Virus record (IMG/VR): IMGVR_UViG_3300032770_000004
Span: 79,375-143,374 of that record
DNA: 64,000 nt
Reading direction: 5' to 3' (one strand)
Source of the DNA: a virus
A model generated the notes under the pieces. That model was not told the origin of the DNA, ran no database searches, and saw only the letters and a list, made by a program, of their open reading frames with translations. The position numbers and the translations under genes are program-made. Below, one piece after another: positions 52,008-59,092 of this stretch. The first letter of the stretch is position 1. The number at the start of each line of letters is the position of its first letter.

Positions 52008-52010
52008 TCT
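52005..52010 (+). promoter_or_regulatory. GTAATCT motif upstream of the 52033 HNH gene
   Basis: TAATCTTT overlaps the previous stop codon and lies 22 bases before the nuclease ATG, which also has GAGG. Confidence 0.3.
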
Positions 52011-52032
52011 TTGATCTATCGAGGTTTGATAG

Positions 52033-52431
52033 ATGAAAATTTGCAAGTGTGGTCAAGAATTTGAAGGAAAATGGAAGTGTGCTAAGTGCAAATCTCAGTA
52101 TCAGCACGATTGGTATCAGAAAAACAAACATAAAATTTATATAGATCCTCGTGCTAAAGCAAGCAAAAAGAAATGGCGAAACAAAAAGGCGGCAGAGTGG
52201 ACGAAGAAATATCACAATCTTAAGCGCGGACCTTGTGTGGATTGCGGTAAGACTTATCAACCCTGGCAAATGCAATTTGATCATATTGGTGATGACAAAT
52301 TCGATAATGTCGCCACAATGGTTCATGATTTCAAGCCCTTTGAAGAAATTGTAGCAGAGATTAAGAAATGCGATTTGGTTTGCGCAAATTGCCGTGCTGA
52401 TCGTACCTATAAACGTTTGCATTCCGAGTAA
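52033..52431 (+). CDS. HNH-type free-standing endonuclease
   Basis: 132 residues. N-terminal zinc knuckles (CKCGQEF, CAKCKSQ), a basic linker, then CVDCG, 'MQFDHIGDDKF', 'NVATMV' and a closing 'KKCDLVCANCRADRTYKR'. The D-H and later N with flanking Cys pairs define an HNH-type core different from the endonuclease VII group, and shared with the gene at 58616 (DFDHVRGHKSRNVAQMV). It is inserted between tube-like and fibre genes, as homing endonucleases often are. Confidence 0.85.
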   Translation: MKICKCGQEFEGKWKCAKCKSQYQHDWYQKNKHKIYIDPRAKASKKKWRNKKAAEWTKKYHNLKRGPCVDCGKTYQPWQMQFDHIGDDKFDNVATMVHDFKPFEEIVAEIKKCDLVCANCRADRTYKRLHSE

Positions 52432-52434
52432 TCT
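52429..52434 (+). promoter_or_regulatory. GTAATCT motif upstream of the fibre gene
   Basis: TAATCTTA overlaps the HNH stop codon and lies 15 bases before the fibre ATG, which also has GGAG. Confidence 0.3.
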
Positions 52435-52449
52435 TAGGAGTATTCCCCA

Positions 52450-55047
52450 ATGGCTATCATTAGACAAGAAAATTGGCTGTCACAACAAAGAGTGGATTTG
52501 CCACATCTTCGTTCTATTGAGCTTGGAGTCGCAGGCGACTTCGACTCTCTTGTCGGCCGCGCAATGGCGGGCAGCAAAGCCTTGGTAGTTCGTGGCTTTT
52601 CGATGGCTAATATTGCCACTAGTTCTCCTGCGACAGGTCTTCAGGTATCAACAGCTAACGGCATTCTCTATAATGTCAACGCGACTGAAGCAGGAAGCAT
52701 TCTATGGGTTCCGGCCGATCGAGCCGTGGAAATCCTTAACCCGGCCACGAACTCTCGTGTAACAGGCAGCTGGACCCCTTCAGCGGTCAATTACGTAGGT
52801 ATTGACTTCACCAGAACAGCCGATGCATCCACGACCGATCTCGTTCAGTTCCTTGATGCCAATACGCTCGTAGAGACACCCAAGTCTGTTCCACTAGCAA
52901 GGACGCTTGACTACCAATTTGTCATCAGCACCATCCCATTCGCTGGTCAGCCAAATCTTGTTCCTCTTGCTATCGTCACCCTGAATTCCAGCAGCCAAAT
53001 GACGGCCGTTCAGGACGCACGTCCAATGATGTTCCGTTTGGGTTCTGGTGGCGATGCTCCAAACCGTCAAAACGCCTATCCATTCCCAGATGGTCGCTTC
53101 GAGAATTACTCAACCCTGAGCAATACCCTCTTCAGTGGTGGCGACAAAGCCATTTTGAGCCAGAAAGATTGGTTTGATGCTGCGATGACTCGCATCCAAG
53201 AAATTGGTGGTGGCGAATATTGGTATTCGGCCACAGCGGATCGCAACGTCAACATGATTACTCACGACTCGCCATTCAGTAACGGCGAGTACTTCAGCTG
53301 GAATCTTGGTACCCAGACAATTTCGTGGCAGAACATTCGGTTTGTCTTTGACAACAGTACCGGATGGTACAACGATGTCCAGGACGGTAGCCTTTCGCCT
53401 TTGGCTGATGGACAATGTATCTACGTCGACCTGGATCGCACCAAGAACGCTGTCGGTCTAATCGTTCAATCCGCTACCTTGACAACCCTTGGCCCCGGAG
53501 CTGTACCCGGTAGTCGCTGGATTCTAGCTTGGCGCAAAGGCAATGACATCTTTACGCGCGGTTGGCGTTATGCTGTAGGCACTACATTCCAGCCAGCTAC
53601 CGCTACGAGTCTGGGAGAAGTAGAACTGAATCAGACTCCAGCCAATAGTTTGGCTCCGGTTGTAGTGACTATTGGTGTAAACGGAAGCGTACTGGTTAAC
53701 GGAATTACTACTAACGTTGCAGGGGCTGGCTACTATGCCATTTCTGCAATCGGCGGAAACACCTCTGCAAACTCTACGGTAGCTGGTACTGGATTGATCG
53801 GTTTAGGGGGTAATGATAGCGGCAACACCGGAGGTGGCGGTACAGGCGTTAACGGATTAGGGGGTAATGGTTCTGGTACGAGCATTGGCGGCTATGGTGT
53901 TGTCGGTCAAGGTGGTACTGCGTCTGGAACTGCCAATCAAGGTATCGGCGGATACTTCAGCGGCGCGGCCGGTGCAGGTTCAGGTACGGCCGTAAACGGC
54001 GGTACCGGTGCCGTTGCCATAGGCGGTATCCCTGCTAGTTCAGGGAGTGGCGGCATTGGTCTTATCTCAACTGGTGGAGCTGCTACGAGCGGGAACGGAG
54101 GCTTGGGAGCCGAAATTTCTGGCGGCAATACAGCTACTGGTGTTTCGGCCGGTACTGGTTTGTTGCTCTTTGGCGGCAACGCCACTGGCGGTACTGGCAA
54201 CGGCGGAGTAGGTCTTTCCGTAACAGGTGGCTCTACGGCTGGAGGCGTGAGCGGTCACGCTATCGTAGCGGTTGCTCGCACATCAAGTGGGGCACTTGGC
54301 ATTCTGGTTCAAGATTTCAGCAGCATCAATAGTAATGTCCTTGCTGAAATTGACGGATACCTCAACATCGCTTCTGGCGCTCCAAGCACCAGTGCCAATA
54401 TCAAGAATTTGATCACATCCAAAAACATCAATAAGATGTGGGCAAATGTCTCTCTACAATCCAATACTTATACGATCATAGATGGTGTTGGAATACTTAG
54501 TTGCACGGTGCATTTGGGAGCCATCGATGTATCTTTCGCTGCCAACATGGCAGATACAAACTATGAAGTCGAGCTTTCGATGGGTCGTCCGACATACACC
54601 GGTATTGGTGGGATCCGCTTCGGAAATCTGCTCGTACCATACGTCATTAGTAAGCACGTAGGATTTGTCACGATCGGCTTCAAGACAAGCATGGAACTTC
54701 ATCTAGCGTATACCTCTAGAGGCACAACTGCCTTTGCTGGTGGCGATATCGTTACTGAAGCCACTAGCAATGCCAAGGCTGTGGTGATTGCAGACTCCAA
54801 TGCTGGGGGATCTTTGGCGGCTGCGGGCTATTTGACGGTTATGCCTATAACGGCACTCAGTTTCGCGGGTGGCTTAGCATTAAGTTCTAGCTCTGGATCT
54901 GCAACTAGCACAGCAATTGGTACCATCAGTGGTTTGTGGCCTACATATCCTGGCTACATTGACCCTTCTGCAAATGATCCATTTACTGGCGCTGCCGCTT
55001 TCGGTGGTGAAACCTTCTATATCTCCGTAATGGGAATGCAGGCATAA
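52450..55047 (+). CDS. Tail fibre with glycine-rich repeat shaft
   Basis: 865 residues. The N-terminus (WLSQQRVDLPHLRSIELGVAGDFDSLVGRAMAG) is a recurrent particle-attachment module of phage fibres. A beta-structured region follows, then residues ~417-600 form a Gly-rich repeat shaft built on G-G-N/T and 'GxGxxG' units (GLGGNDSGNTGGGGTG), which could fold as a polyglycine-type or triple-strand bundle. The C-terminal ~260 residues are probably the receptor-binding tip. It starts after GGAG and is followed directly by the endolysin gene. Confidence 0.75.
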   Translation: MAIIRQENWLSQQRVDLPHLRSIELGVAGDFDSLVGRAMAGSKALVVRGFSMANIATSSPATGLQVSTANGILYNVNATEAGSILWVPADRAVEILNPATNSRVTGSWTPSAVNYVGIDFTRTADASTTDLVQFLDANTLVETPKSVPLARTLDYQFVISTIPFAGQPNLVPLAIVTLNSSSQMTAVQDARPMMFRLGSGGDAPNRQNAYPFPDGRFENYSTLSNTLFSGGDKAILSQKDWFDAAMTRIQEIGGGEYWYSATADRNVNMITHDSPFSNGEYFSWNLGTQTISWQNIRFVFDNSTGWYNDVQDGSLSPLADGQCIYVDLDRTKNAVGLIVQSATLTTLGPGAVPGSRWILAWRKGNDIFTRGWRYAVGTTFQPATATSLGEVELNQTPANSLAPVVVTIGVNGSVLVNGITTNVAGAGYYAISAIGGNTSANSTVAGTGLIGLGGNDSGNTGGGGTGVNGLGGNGSGTSIGGYGVVGQGGTASGTANQGIGGYFSGAAGAGSGTAVNGGTGAVAIGGIPASSGSGGIGLISTGGAATSGNGGLGAEISGGNTATGVSAGTGLLLFGGNATGGTGNGGVGLSVTGGSTAGGVSGHAIVAVARTSSGALGILVQDFSSINSNVLAEIDGYLNIASGAPSTSANIKNLITSKNINKMWANVSLQSNTYTIIDGVGILSCTVHLGAIDVSFAANMADTNYEVELSMGRPTYTGIGGIRFGNLLVPYVISKHVGFVTIGFKTSMELHLAYTSRGTTAFAGGDIVTEATSNAKAVVIADSNAGGSLAAAGYLTVMPITALSFAGGLALSSSSGSATSTAIGTISGLWPTYPGYIDPSANDPFTGAAAFGGETFYISVMGMQA

Positions 55048-55048
55048 A

Positions 55049-55588
55049 ATGGCTGATTTTGAAGATGCAATCGGTGTCATACTAGCGCATGAGGGTGGCT
55101 GGTGTTCTGTTGCTGCGGATCCTGGTGGCGAGACCAATTATGGTATCAGCACCCTCATTATCGAACGCGAAGGCATCACCAATGAGCAACTTGGATTACC
55201 GCCAGGAAGAGATCCTGGTTGGATGAAAGCCATGTCCGTAGATGCAGCCAAGATGATCTACCAGAATCTATTTTGGAACAAATGGGAATATGGCGCTATT
55301 TCGGATCAGACAGCAGCTACCAAGCTCTTTGACTGTTCCGTCAACTGTGGGCCCAATAGAGCCCATTTAATGGCCCAGAAAGCCGCCAACGCCTGTGGCC
55401 AGAATATCGCTGAAGATGGAATTTTGGGACCCGCCACGGTCGCTGCTATTAACGCTTGCGATCCAAAGGCTTGGGTAACCGCGTTCGCCCAGGAAATGAC
55501 AGACTACTACACTAACCTTGTCAAGGCCCGTCCAAGTCTCGGGATCTTCTTGAAAAATTGGCTGCACCGAGCTTCTTGGGGCGTGTAA
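55049..55588 (+). CDS. Endolysin: GH108-type N-acetylmuramidase
   Basis: 179 residues. The start 'ILAHEGGW' with Glu15 in H-E-G-G, then 'DPGGETNYGIS', is the GH108 signature (Glu is the catalytic acid). The C-terminal half (AANACGQNIAEDGILGPATVAAINACDP) matches the phage peptidoglycan-binding domain that accompanies it. It cleaves glycan strands of the cell wall. It has no signal peptide, so it needs a holin or spanin route; the best holin candidates are at 15.8-16.4 kb. It is coupled to the fibre gene. Confidence 0.9.
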   Translation: MADFEDAIGVILAHEGGWCSVAADPGGETNYGISTLIIEREGITNEQLGLPPGRDPGWMKAMSVDAAKMIYQNLFWNKWEYGAISDQTAATKLFDCSVNCGPNRAHLMAQKAANACGQNIAEDGILGPATVAAINACDPKAWVTAFAQEMTDYYTNLVKARPSLGIFLKNWLHRASWGV

Positions 55589-55591
55589 TCT
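55586..55591 (+). promoter_or_regulatory. GTAATCT motif upstream of the 55610 gene
   Basis: TAATCTTA overlaps the endolysin stop codon; AAGGAG follows 11 bases before the next ATG. Confidence 0.3.
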
Positions 55592-55609
55592 TATTGGAAG
55601 GAGAAAACC

Positions 55610-55957
55610 ATGGCAGGACGTCTAATCTCAGCTCTACACCTTACCATTACTGGTGCTACTAGTGGCGGCCAACTAACCATGGCTTCGACTGTTGGCCTTT
55701 ACAAGAATGCCAAGGCGTGGATTAGCAATACCGGTCAGACTAGTCGATTGGTGACGATCGCCCAGATAGTCGATTCCACACACGTTTTGGTCCGATTTGA
55801 TTTGGATCCACACGGTGGTGGCGTCGGTTCGACTCCTAACGACACCATTGGCATCTATCCGAACTACGGGTATAGCGACGTTTCGGCGTATAACGGCGGA
55901 ACGCTTGATCAGATGGATCAGTTCATCTACAACCCCAACGACGAGCCGCTGAGCTAA
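55610..55957 (+). CDS. Small virion protein of unknown role
   Basis: 115 residues, Thr/Ser/Gly-rich with strands 'TMASTVGLYKNAKAWISN' and 'SRLVTIAQIVDSTHVLVRFDL', so probably a small beta-barrel capsid or tail protein. GGAG ribosome-binding site. It ends the plus-strand virion block: its stop codon abuts the stop of the convergent minus-strand gene with no base between. No family recognised. Confidence 0.55.
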   Translation: MAGRLISALHLTITGATSGGQLTMASTVGLYKNAKAWISNTGQTSRLVTIAQIVDSTHVLVRFDLDPHGGGVGSTPNDTIGIYPNYGYSDVSAYNGGTLDQMDQFIYNPNDEPLS

Positions 55958-56305
55958 TTACTCATCGCTGTAGTCGTCGTCGTATCCCCAATCCTTCTCG
56001 AACTCGTACCAGTGATCGGCGCCAGCGCAGTCGCGCAGTGCGTCAAGAGCCCAATCCATCGGCGCATGGAGTACTTCAGATTCAGTTGGGAAAGCTGATT
56101 CGACCCGCATGAAAACGTCGTTGTTGTCGTTGAATCGAACCCCGGTGTAGTAGCGGCTATCGCCCTGGAGTGAGTTTTGGGTCATGAAGACGCGGAATCT
56201 CTCACGGGCATAGGGGAGGACAGCCAGAAGCGCCTTCTTCGTCTCTTCCGAGAGAAAAGGCGCCTGATAGTTGACTCCATTGCACCGCTTGAGGAAGTTG
56301 ATCAT
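55958..56305 (-). CDS. Hypothetical 115-residue protein from a leaderless promoter
   Basis: Start at 56305 (MINFLKRCNGVNYQAPF), because a perfect promoter (TTGACA-17-TATAGT) ends only 7 bases before it; upstream in-frame codons lie within the promoter. The protein is soluble, with acidic end 'DWGYDDDYSDE' and an aromatic/Arg core (RERFRVFMTQ). No family recognised. Its stop abuts the convergent virion gene. Confidence 0.6.
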   Translation of the reverse strand: MINFLKRCNGVNYQAPFLSEETKKALLAVLPYARERFRVFMTQNSLQGDSRYYTGVRFNDNNDVFMRVESAFPTESEVLHAPMDWALDALRDCAGADHWYEFEKDWGYDDDYSDE

Positions 56306-56312
56306 GATGTAG

Positions 56313-56341
56313 ACTATACGCTTACTTCTTCGTATTGTCAA
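56313..56341 (-). promoter_or_regulatory. Consensus sigma70 promoter, TTGACA-17-TATAGT
   Basis: -35 TTGACA (56336-56341) and -10 TATAGT (56313-56318) on the minus strand. The -10 ends 7 bases before the ATG at 56305; the -35 lies inside the end of the upstream gene. Confidence 0.85.
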
Positions 56342-56762
56342 CACCCGCATCTGGCACAGAAATTTCCACCTTCTCCAGGTGCATCATCATGTCGATGCCG
56401 ATGAAGAACGGGCCAATCTTATGCCAATCGGTGTCACCCTCGCGCGCGTAGATGACGGCCATCTGTCCGTCGTCATTGCCAACGTTGACAATGATCGTAT
56501 CTTCATTGTCATCCTTGTCAGTAGAAAGACTAAAGAAGACGTTGTTAATCTTCAAACCGTCTTTCTCTTCCATCTTCTGGAAGAGAGGATTGGTATCAAG
56601 CGACTGAATGAACTTGGCACGCCACTGGTCCCTGGTGAGATGTTGCTTGGCCTTAGGATCGTTCTTGGCGGCCTTAAGGACCACAGAAGACTTAGTGGTG
56701 GTCGTGGTCGGGGTGGTAGGCGTCCCAGTAAACAGGACAGCAAGGAGGGGAAGGAGGATCAT
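56322..56762 (-). CDS. Secreted or membrane-anchored protein of unknown fold
   Basis: 146 residues. Residues 1-13 (MILLPLLAVLFTG) are a short hydrophobic signal or anchor, followed by a Thr/Pro-rich linker (PTTPTTTTTK). The globular part is acidic with many Asp/Asn (STDKDDNEDTIIVNVGNDDGQM). A periplasmic location is likely. The start overlaps the stop of the peptide deformylase (ATGA), so they are coupled. Function unknown. Confidence 0.6.
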   Translation of the reverse strand: MILLPLLAVLFTGTPTTPTTTTTKSSVVLKAAKNDPKAKQHLTRDQWRAKFIQSLDTNPLFQKMEEKDGLKINNVFFSLSTDKDDNEDTIIVNVGNDDGQMAVIYAREGDTDWHKIGPFFIGIDMMMHLEKVEISVPDAGVDNTKK

Positions 56763-57259
56763 TTGATTTTACCTGACTTTTTGAGTTTGAGGATCGTACC
56801 CATGATGCGAGATCGATCCGCTGGTTTAAGGTGTTCTACGAAAATTTTCCCGTCAAGGTGTTCTAGCTCGTGCTGTAAACATTGTGCTCGAAGCCCAGTG
56901 GCGTGACACAATCCAGATTCCATCGTGTCGAGTTGGTATTTTACCACAACCTCTGGATACCTGTAAATCGTTTCGAATTGACCGGGTACACTCAGGCACC
57001 CTTCGTTCATTGGAACTTTCTTGCCGATAAATTCTGTAATTACTGGATTGACATATACTTCGCGACCAATACCAACGTCTACGATGACAATCCGTAAAGG
57101 AATTCCGACTTGAATGGCGGATAGCCCAATTCCACCAGCCTTCTTCATGGTAGCGTATAGCTCATTCAGAAAATCCTGATCAGGTTTGTCATCAACTTGT
57201 TTACTGACCTCTTTGAGCATTGGGTGGGGCCAGATCAAGATTTTGAGCGGTTCACCCAT
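56759..57259 (-). CDS. def: Peptide deformylase
   Basis: 166 residues, close to the usual size. The three signature motifs are complete: GIGLSAIQ (43-50), EGCLS (86-90, metal ligand Cys88) and HELEH (130-134, His130, Glu131, His134). It removes formyl groups from nascent N-termini and binds Fe2+ or Zn2+. Phage deformylases are known; one reason may be to maintain the activity during infection. The gene lies in a minus-strand series with a secreted protein downstream. GAAG ribosome-binding site. Confidence 0.95.
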   Translation of the reverse strand: MGEPLKILIWPHPMLKEVSKQVDDKPDQDFLNELYATMKKAGGIGLSAIQVGIPLRIVIVDVGIGREVYVNPVITEFIGKKVPMNEGCLSVPGQFETIYRYPEVVVKYQLDTMESGLCHATGLRAQCLQHELEHLDGKIFVEHLKPADRSRIMGTILKLKKSGKIK

Positions 57260-57362
57260 GGTTATCTTCCTTGCTGTTCGAGCCCTCCTTGAGAATGCGC
57301 GAGGCGGCCTTCGCGTCTTCGACGGCAGGAAGATGCAGCCGCTTGGCGATGGTGGAAATCAC
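57252..57362 (-). CDS. Possible 36-residue protein (GTG start)
   Basis: Reading frame V-ISTIAKRLHLPAVEDAKAASRILKE with a GTG that overlaps the stop of the preceding 19-codon frame (GTGA). It overlaps the deformylase start by 8 bases. The sequence is helical and G/C-rich like its neighbours. A longer alternative frame across the direct repeat is possible. It is short and weakly supported. Confidence 0.35.
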   Translation of the reverse strand: MISTIAKRLHLPAVEDAKAASRILKEGSNSKEDNHG

Positions 57363-57418
57363 GGCGCCTTCTCCTGTTCGAGCACCTTGCGCGCGGCTTC
57401 GATGGCGGCATCTGTCAC
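57359..57418 (-). CDS. Possible 19-residue repeat peptide (GTG start)
   Basis: Directly after the stop of the 57419 gene a GTG opens V-TDAAIEAARKVLEQEKAP, which ends with the same LEQEKAP-stop as that gene. It is probably the outcome of a 60-bp duplication rather than an independent gene. Confidence 0.25.
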   Translation of the reverse strand: MTDAAIEAARKVLEQEKAP

Positions 57419-57442
57419 TCACGGCGCCTTCTCCTGTTCGAG
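57359..57442. repeat. 24-bp direct repeat, 60 bp apart
   Basis: TCACGGCGCCTTCTCCTGTTCGAG occurs at 57359-57382 and at 57419-57442. Both copies encode LEQEKAP and a stop on the minus strand. Confidence 0.95.
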
Positions 57443-57712
57443 TTTGTCTGCTGCCCACGCGAGGCCCGCCGTTATCACAGACGGATCGCGCAGCCATGCC
57501 ACCACCCGCGCCCGAAACTCGCGCTCCCGCTCGGCCTTCTCACGCTCGTCGATCAGTTCCTCATTGCGTGCGGCGAGGTCGTGCTCGTTTCGCAGCGCGA
57601 CCTTCAGCTCCCGCTCGGCCCGCTTCCTGGCTGCGCGCTCGGCCGCAAGGGCGCGCACGGTGGCGAGCAACAACTCTTCTTCTGTGTACGGTTTTGGCGC
57701 GTCGTCGCTCAT
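57419..57712 (-). CDS. Hypothetical coiled-coil protein
   Basis: 97 residues from ATG 57712, which overlaps the stop of the CCA-adding-type gene (ATGA). It is a Glu/Arg/Ala-rich coiled coil (ATVRALAAERAARKRAERELKVALRNEHD), then a short Trp-containing end. GC content is markedly higher than in most of the window, as in the following mini-frames. Function unknown; the coil suggests oligomer formation. Confidence 0.6.
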   Translation of the reverse strand: MSDDAPKPYTEEELLLATVRALAAERAARKRAERELKVALRNEHDLAARNEELIDEREKAEREREFRARVVAWLRDPSVITAGLAWAADKLEQEKAP

Positions 57713-58416
57713 CGATCCTCCAGAGTGGGCTTCAGCCACAGCTTACCCGTAAAGATGGCTTGTTGAAACTCGATGCCCATGTTGTGTAGAAAGTCCAAAG
57801 TACCGATCGTGTCATGGGCCAAGCATCGAGTCAGCTCTTCTTGCTTCCTTTCGACGGAGATCTTGGTCTTCAGATTCTCCAGGACATGAAGATCCCACAT
57901 AGCCAGCTTGGTCTCTGAATGGATGCGGAATCCCTTAGTCAGAGAGAAACGCATCGCACGCATCACCCGCAGCGCATCCTCAGTAAAGCGGTCCAGAGGA
58001 TTCCCGACGCAGCGTAGAACCATGGCCTTCAGATCGGCCATGCCGTTGTGGGGGTCGATGAAGTTTCCATTCGAGTCCTTGGCAATAGCATTGACGGTGA
58101 AGTCACGGCGTGCCAGATCGTCCAGAAGAGTACCAGCCTCGACCTTGTCGGGGTGCCGACCGTCCGTGTAGCCGTATTCCTTGCGACACAGAACGAAATC
58201 AGCTGGTTGGTGACCCTTCAGATGGGCTCGAATGGTGAAGTGCTGAGGAGACTCCAGAAACACCTTGCCGTTGGCCTGTACCCACTCCAGCATGTGGGTG
58301 TAGGAATCGGCCTCGACAGCATAGTCGATATCCTTGGACCTCTTGCCCAGCAGCTCGTCGCGCACGGCGCCGCCAACCATGTAGAGCTTAACTTGCTTAT
58401 CGTGATGGTCGCTCAT
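57709..58416 (-). CDS. CCA-adding-type nucleotidyltransferase (short)
   Basis: 235 residues. Class II tRNA nucleotidyltransferase motifs are clear: GGAVRDELLGKRSKDIDY (15-32, metal Asp29 and Asp31), RRDFTVNA (103-110) and EDALRVMRAMRF (146-157). These build the active site that adds CCA or A to RNA 3' ends. The C-terminal body and tail domains (usually another ~150 residues) are missing, so it may act on other RNAs or be a compact version. The start overlaps the upstream 44-residue gene (TAATG). Confidence 0.85.
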   Translation of the reverse strand: MSDHHDKQVKLYMVGGAVRDELLGKRSKDIDYAVEADSYTHMLEWVQANGKVFLESPQHFTIRAHLKGHQPADFVLCRKEYGYTDGRHPDKVEAGTLLDDLARRDFTVNAIAKDSNGNFIDPHNGMADLKAMVLRCVGNPLDRFTEDALRVMRAMRFSLTKGFRIHSETKLAMWDLHVLENLKTKISVERKQEELTRCLAHDTIGTLDFLHNMGIEFQQAIFTGKLWLKPTLEDR

Positions 58417-58550
58417 TACATGATCTCCGGATGGGGAATGTTAAAAACGTGACAGGCGACATGCAAACAGGTGCGAATCGCCCAAAGAACTTCCGGAGTG
58501 GTATAGGCGGCAAGTCGCATCAGGGAGTTCATATATCGGGAAAGTATCAT
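58416..58550 (-). CDS. Small 44-residue protein
   Basis: Unassigned small gene: MILSRYMNSLMRLAAYTTPEVLWAI, then a Cys/His-containing end (CLHVACHVFNIPH). GTAATCT (58557-58562) lies 6 bases before its ATG, and its stop overlaps the nucleotidyltransferase start (TAATG). The promoter-like element and coupling make it credible as the first gene of that operon. Function unknown. Confidence 0.5.
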   Translation of the reverse strand: MILSRYMNSLMRLAAYTTPEVLWAIRTCLHVACHVFNIPHPEIM

Positions 58551-58556
58551 GTCGGT

Positions 58557-58562
58557 AGATTA
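58557..58562 (-). promoter_or_regulatory. GTAATCT motif 6 bases before ATG 58550
   Basis: GGTAATCT on the minus strand, divergent from the plus-strand copy at 58601. Confidence 0.5.
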
Positions 58563-58600
58563 CCTGTCAAGTGGGTCTATACAGATGGGTACTAGTGTAG

Positions 58601-58606
58601 TAATCT
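58601..58606 (+). promoter_or_regulatory. GTAATCT motif 9 bases before ATG 58616
   Basis: AGTAATCT lies 9 bases before the HNH-gene ATG, which has no Shine-Dalgarno. Confidence 0.5.
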
Positions 58607-58615
58607 CAACTACAT

Positions 58616-59092
58616 ATGGACCAAAAAACTTGCAAAAAATGTGGACAACTTAAACCCATTGATCGTTTTTCCACTTTTAAAGGCCGAGATGGAACTATGC
58701 GTCCTCGCGGTACCTGTTGGGATTGTAGAGACAATAAAAATCGATACACAGCCGACATCCTAATTGCTTACAGGAAAAACTACAACCAGAAGAAACGTTC
58801 GCTAAAACGAGAACGAGACGTCCAAAGAAGGCTAGAAGGGAAAAAATATGTAGATCAGCAGAAAGCTAAACCTTGTATGGATTGCGGAGTTCAATGGCCT
58901 CCGGTAGCAATGGATTTCGATCATGTTAGAGGTCACAAATCCAGAAACGTAGCACAAATGGTTTCTGGAGCACTCAAACTGGATCTGATCAAAGAGGAAA
59001 TCGCCAAGTGTGACTTAGTTTGTGCTTGCTGCCATAGACTTCGAACGGCTGCTCGCAAGGAAAATTTGAGTCCTACAGCCAACAGATCTTAA
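58616..59092 (+). CDS. HNH-type free-standing endonuclease
   Basis: 158 residues. N-terminal zinc knuckle (CKKCGQLK ... CWDCRDN), a long Arg/Lys helix, then CMDCG, 'VAMDFDHVRGHKSRNVAQMV' and 'KCDLVCACCHRLRTAAR'. It belongs to the same HNH group as 52033. Unlike the other four nucleases, it lies among minus-strand enzyme genes, opposite in direction, between the nucleotidyltransferase unit and a helicase. Its 3' end overlaps the helicase end by 20 bases. Its ATG is preceded by GTAATCT. Confidence 0.85.
   Translation: MDQKTCKKCGQLKPIDRFSTFKGRDGTMRPRGTCWDCRDNKNRYTADILIAYRKNYNQKKRSLKRERDVQRRLEGKKYVDQQKAKPCMDCGVQWPPVAMDFDHVRGHKSRNVAQMVSGALKLDLIKEEIAKCDLVCACCHRLRTAARKENLSPTANRS

Noticed and set aside
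57252-57497. 81-residue frame with ATG at 57497
   Set aside because: It runs antiparallel in phase to the coiled-coil gene end and its N-terminus looks like an out-of-frame reading of it.
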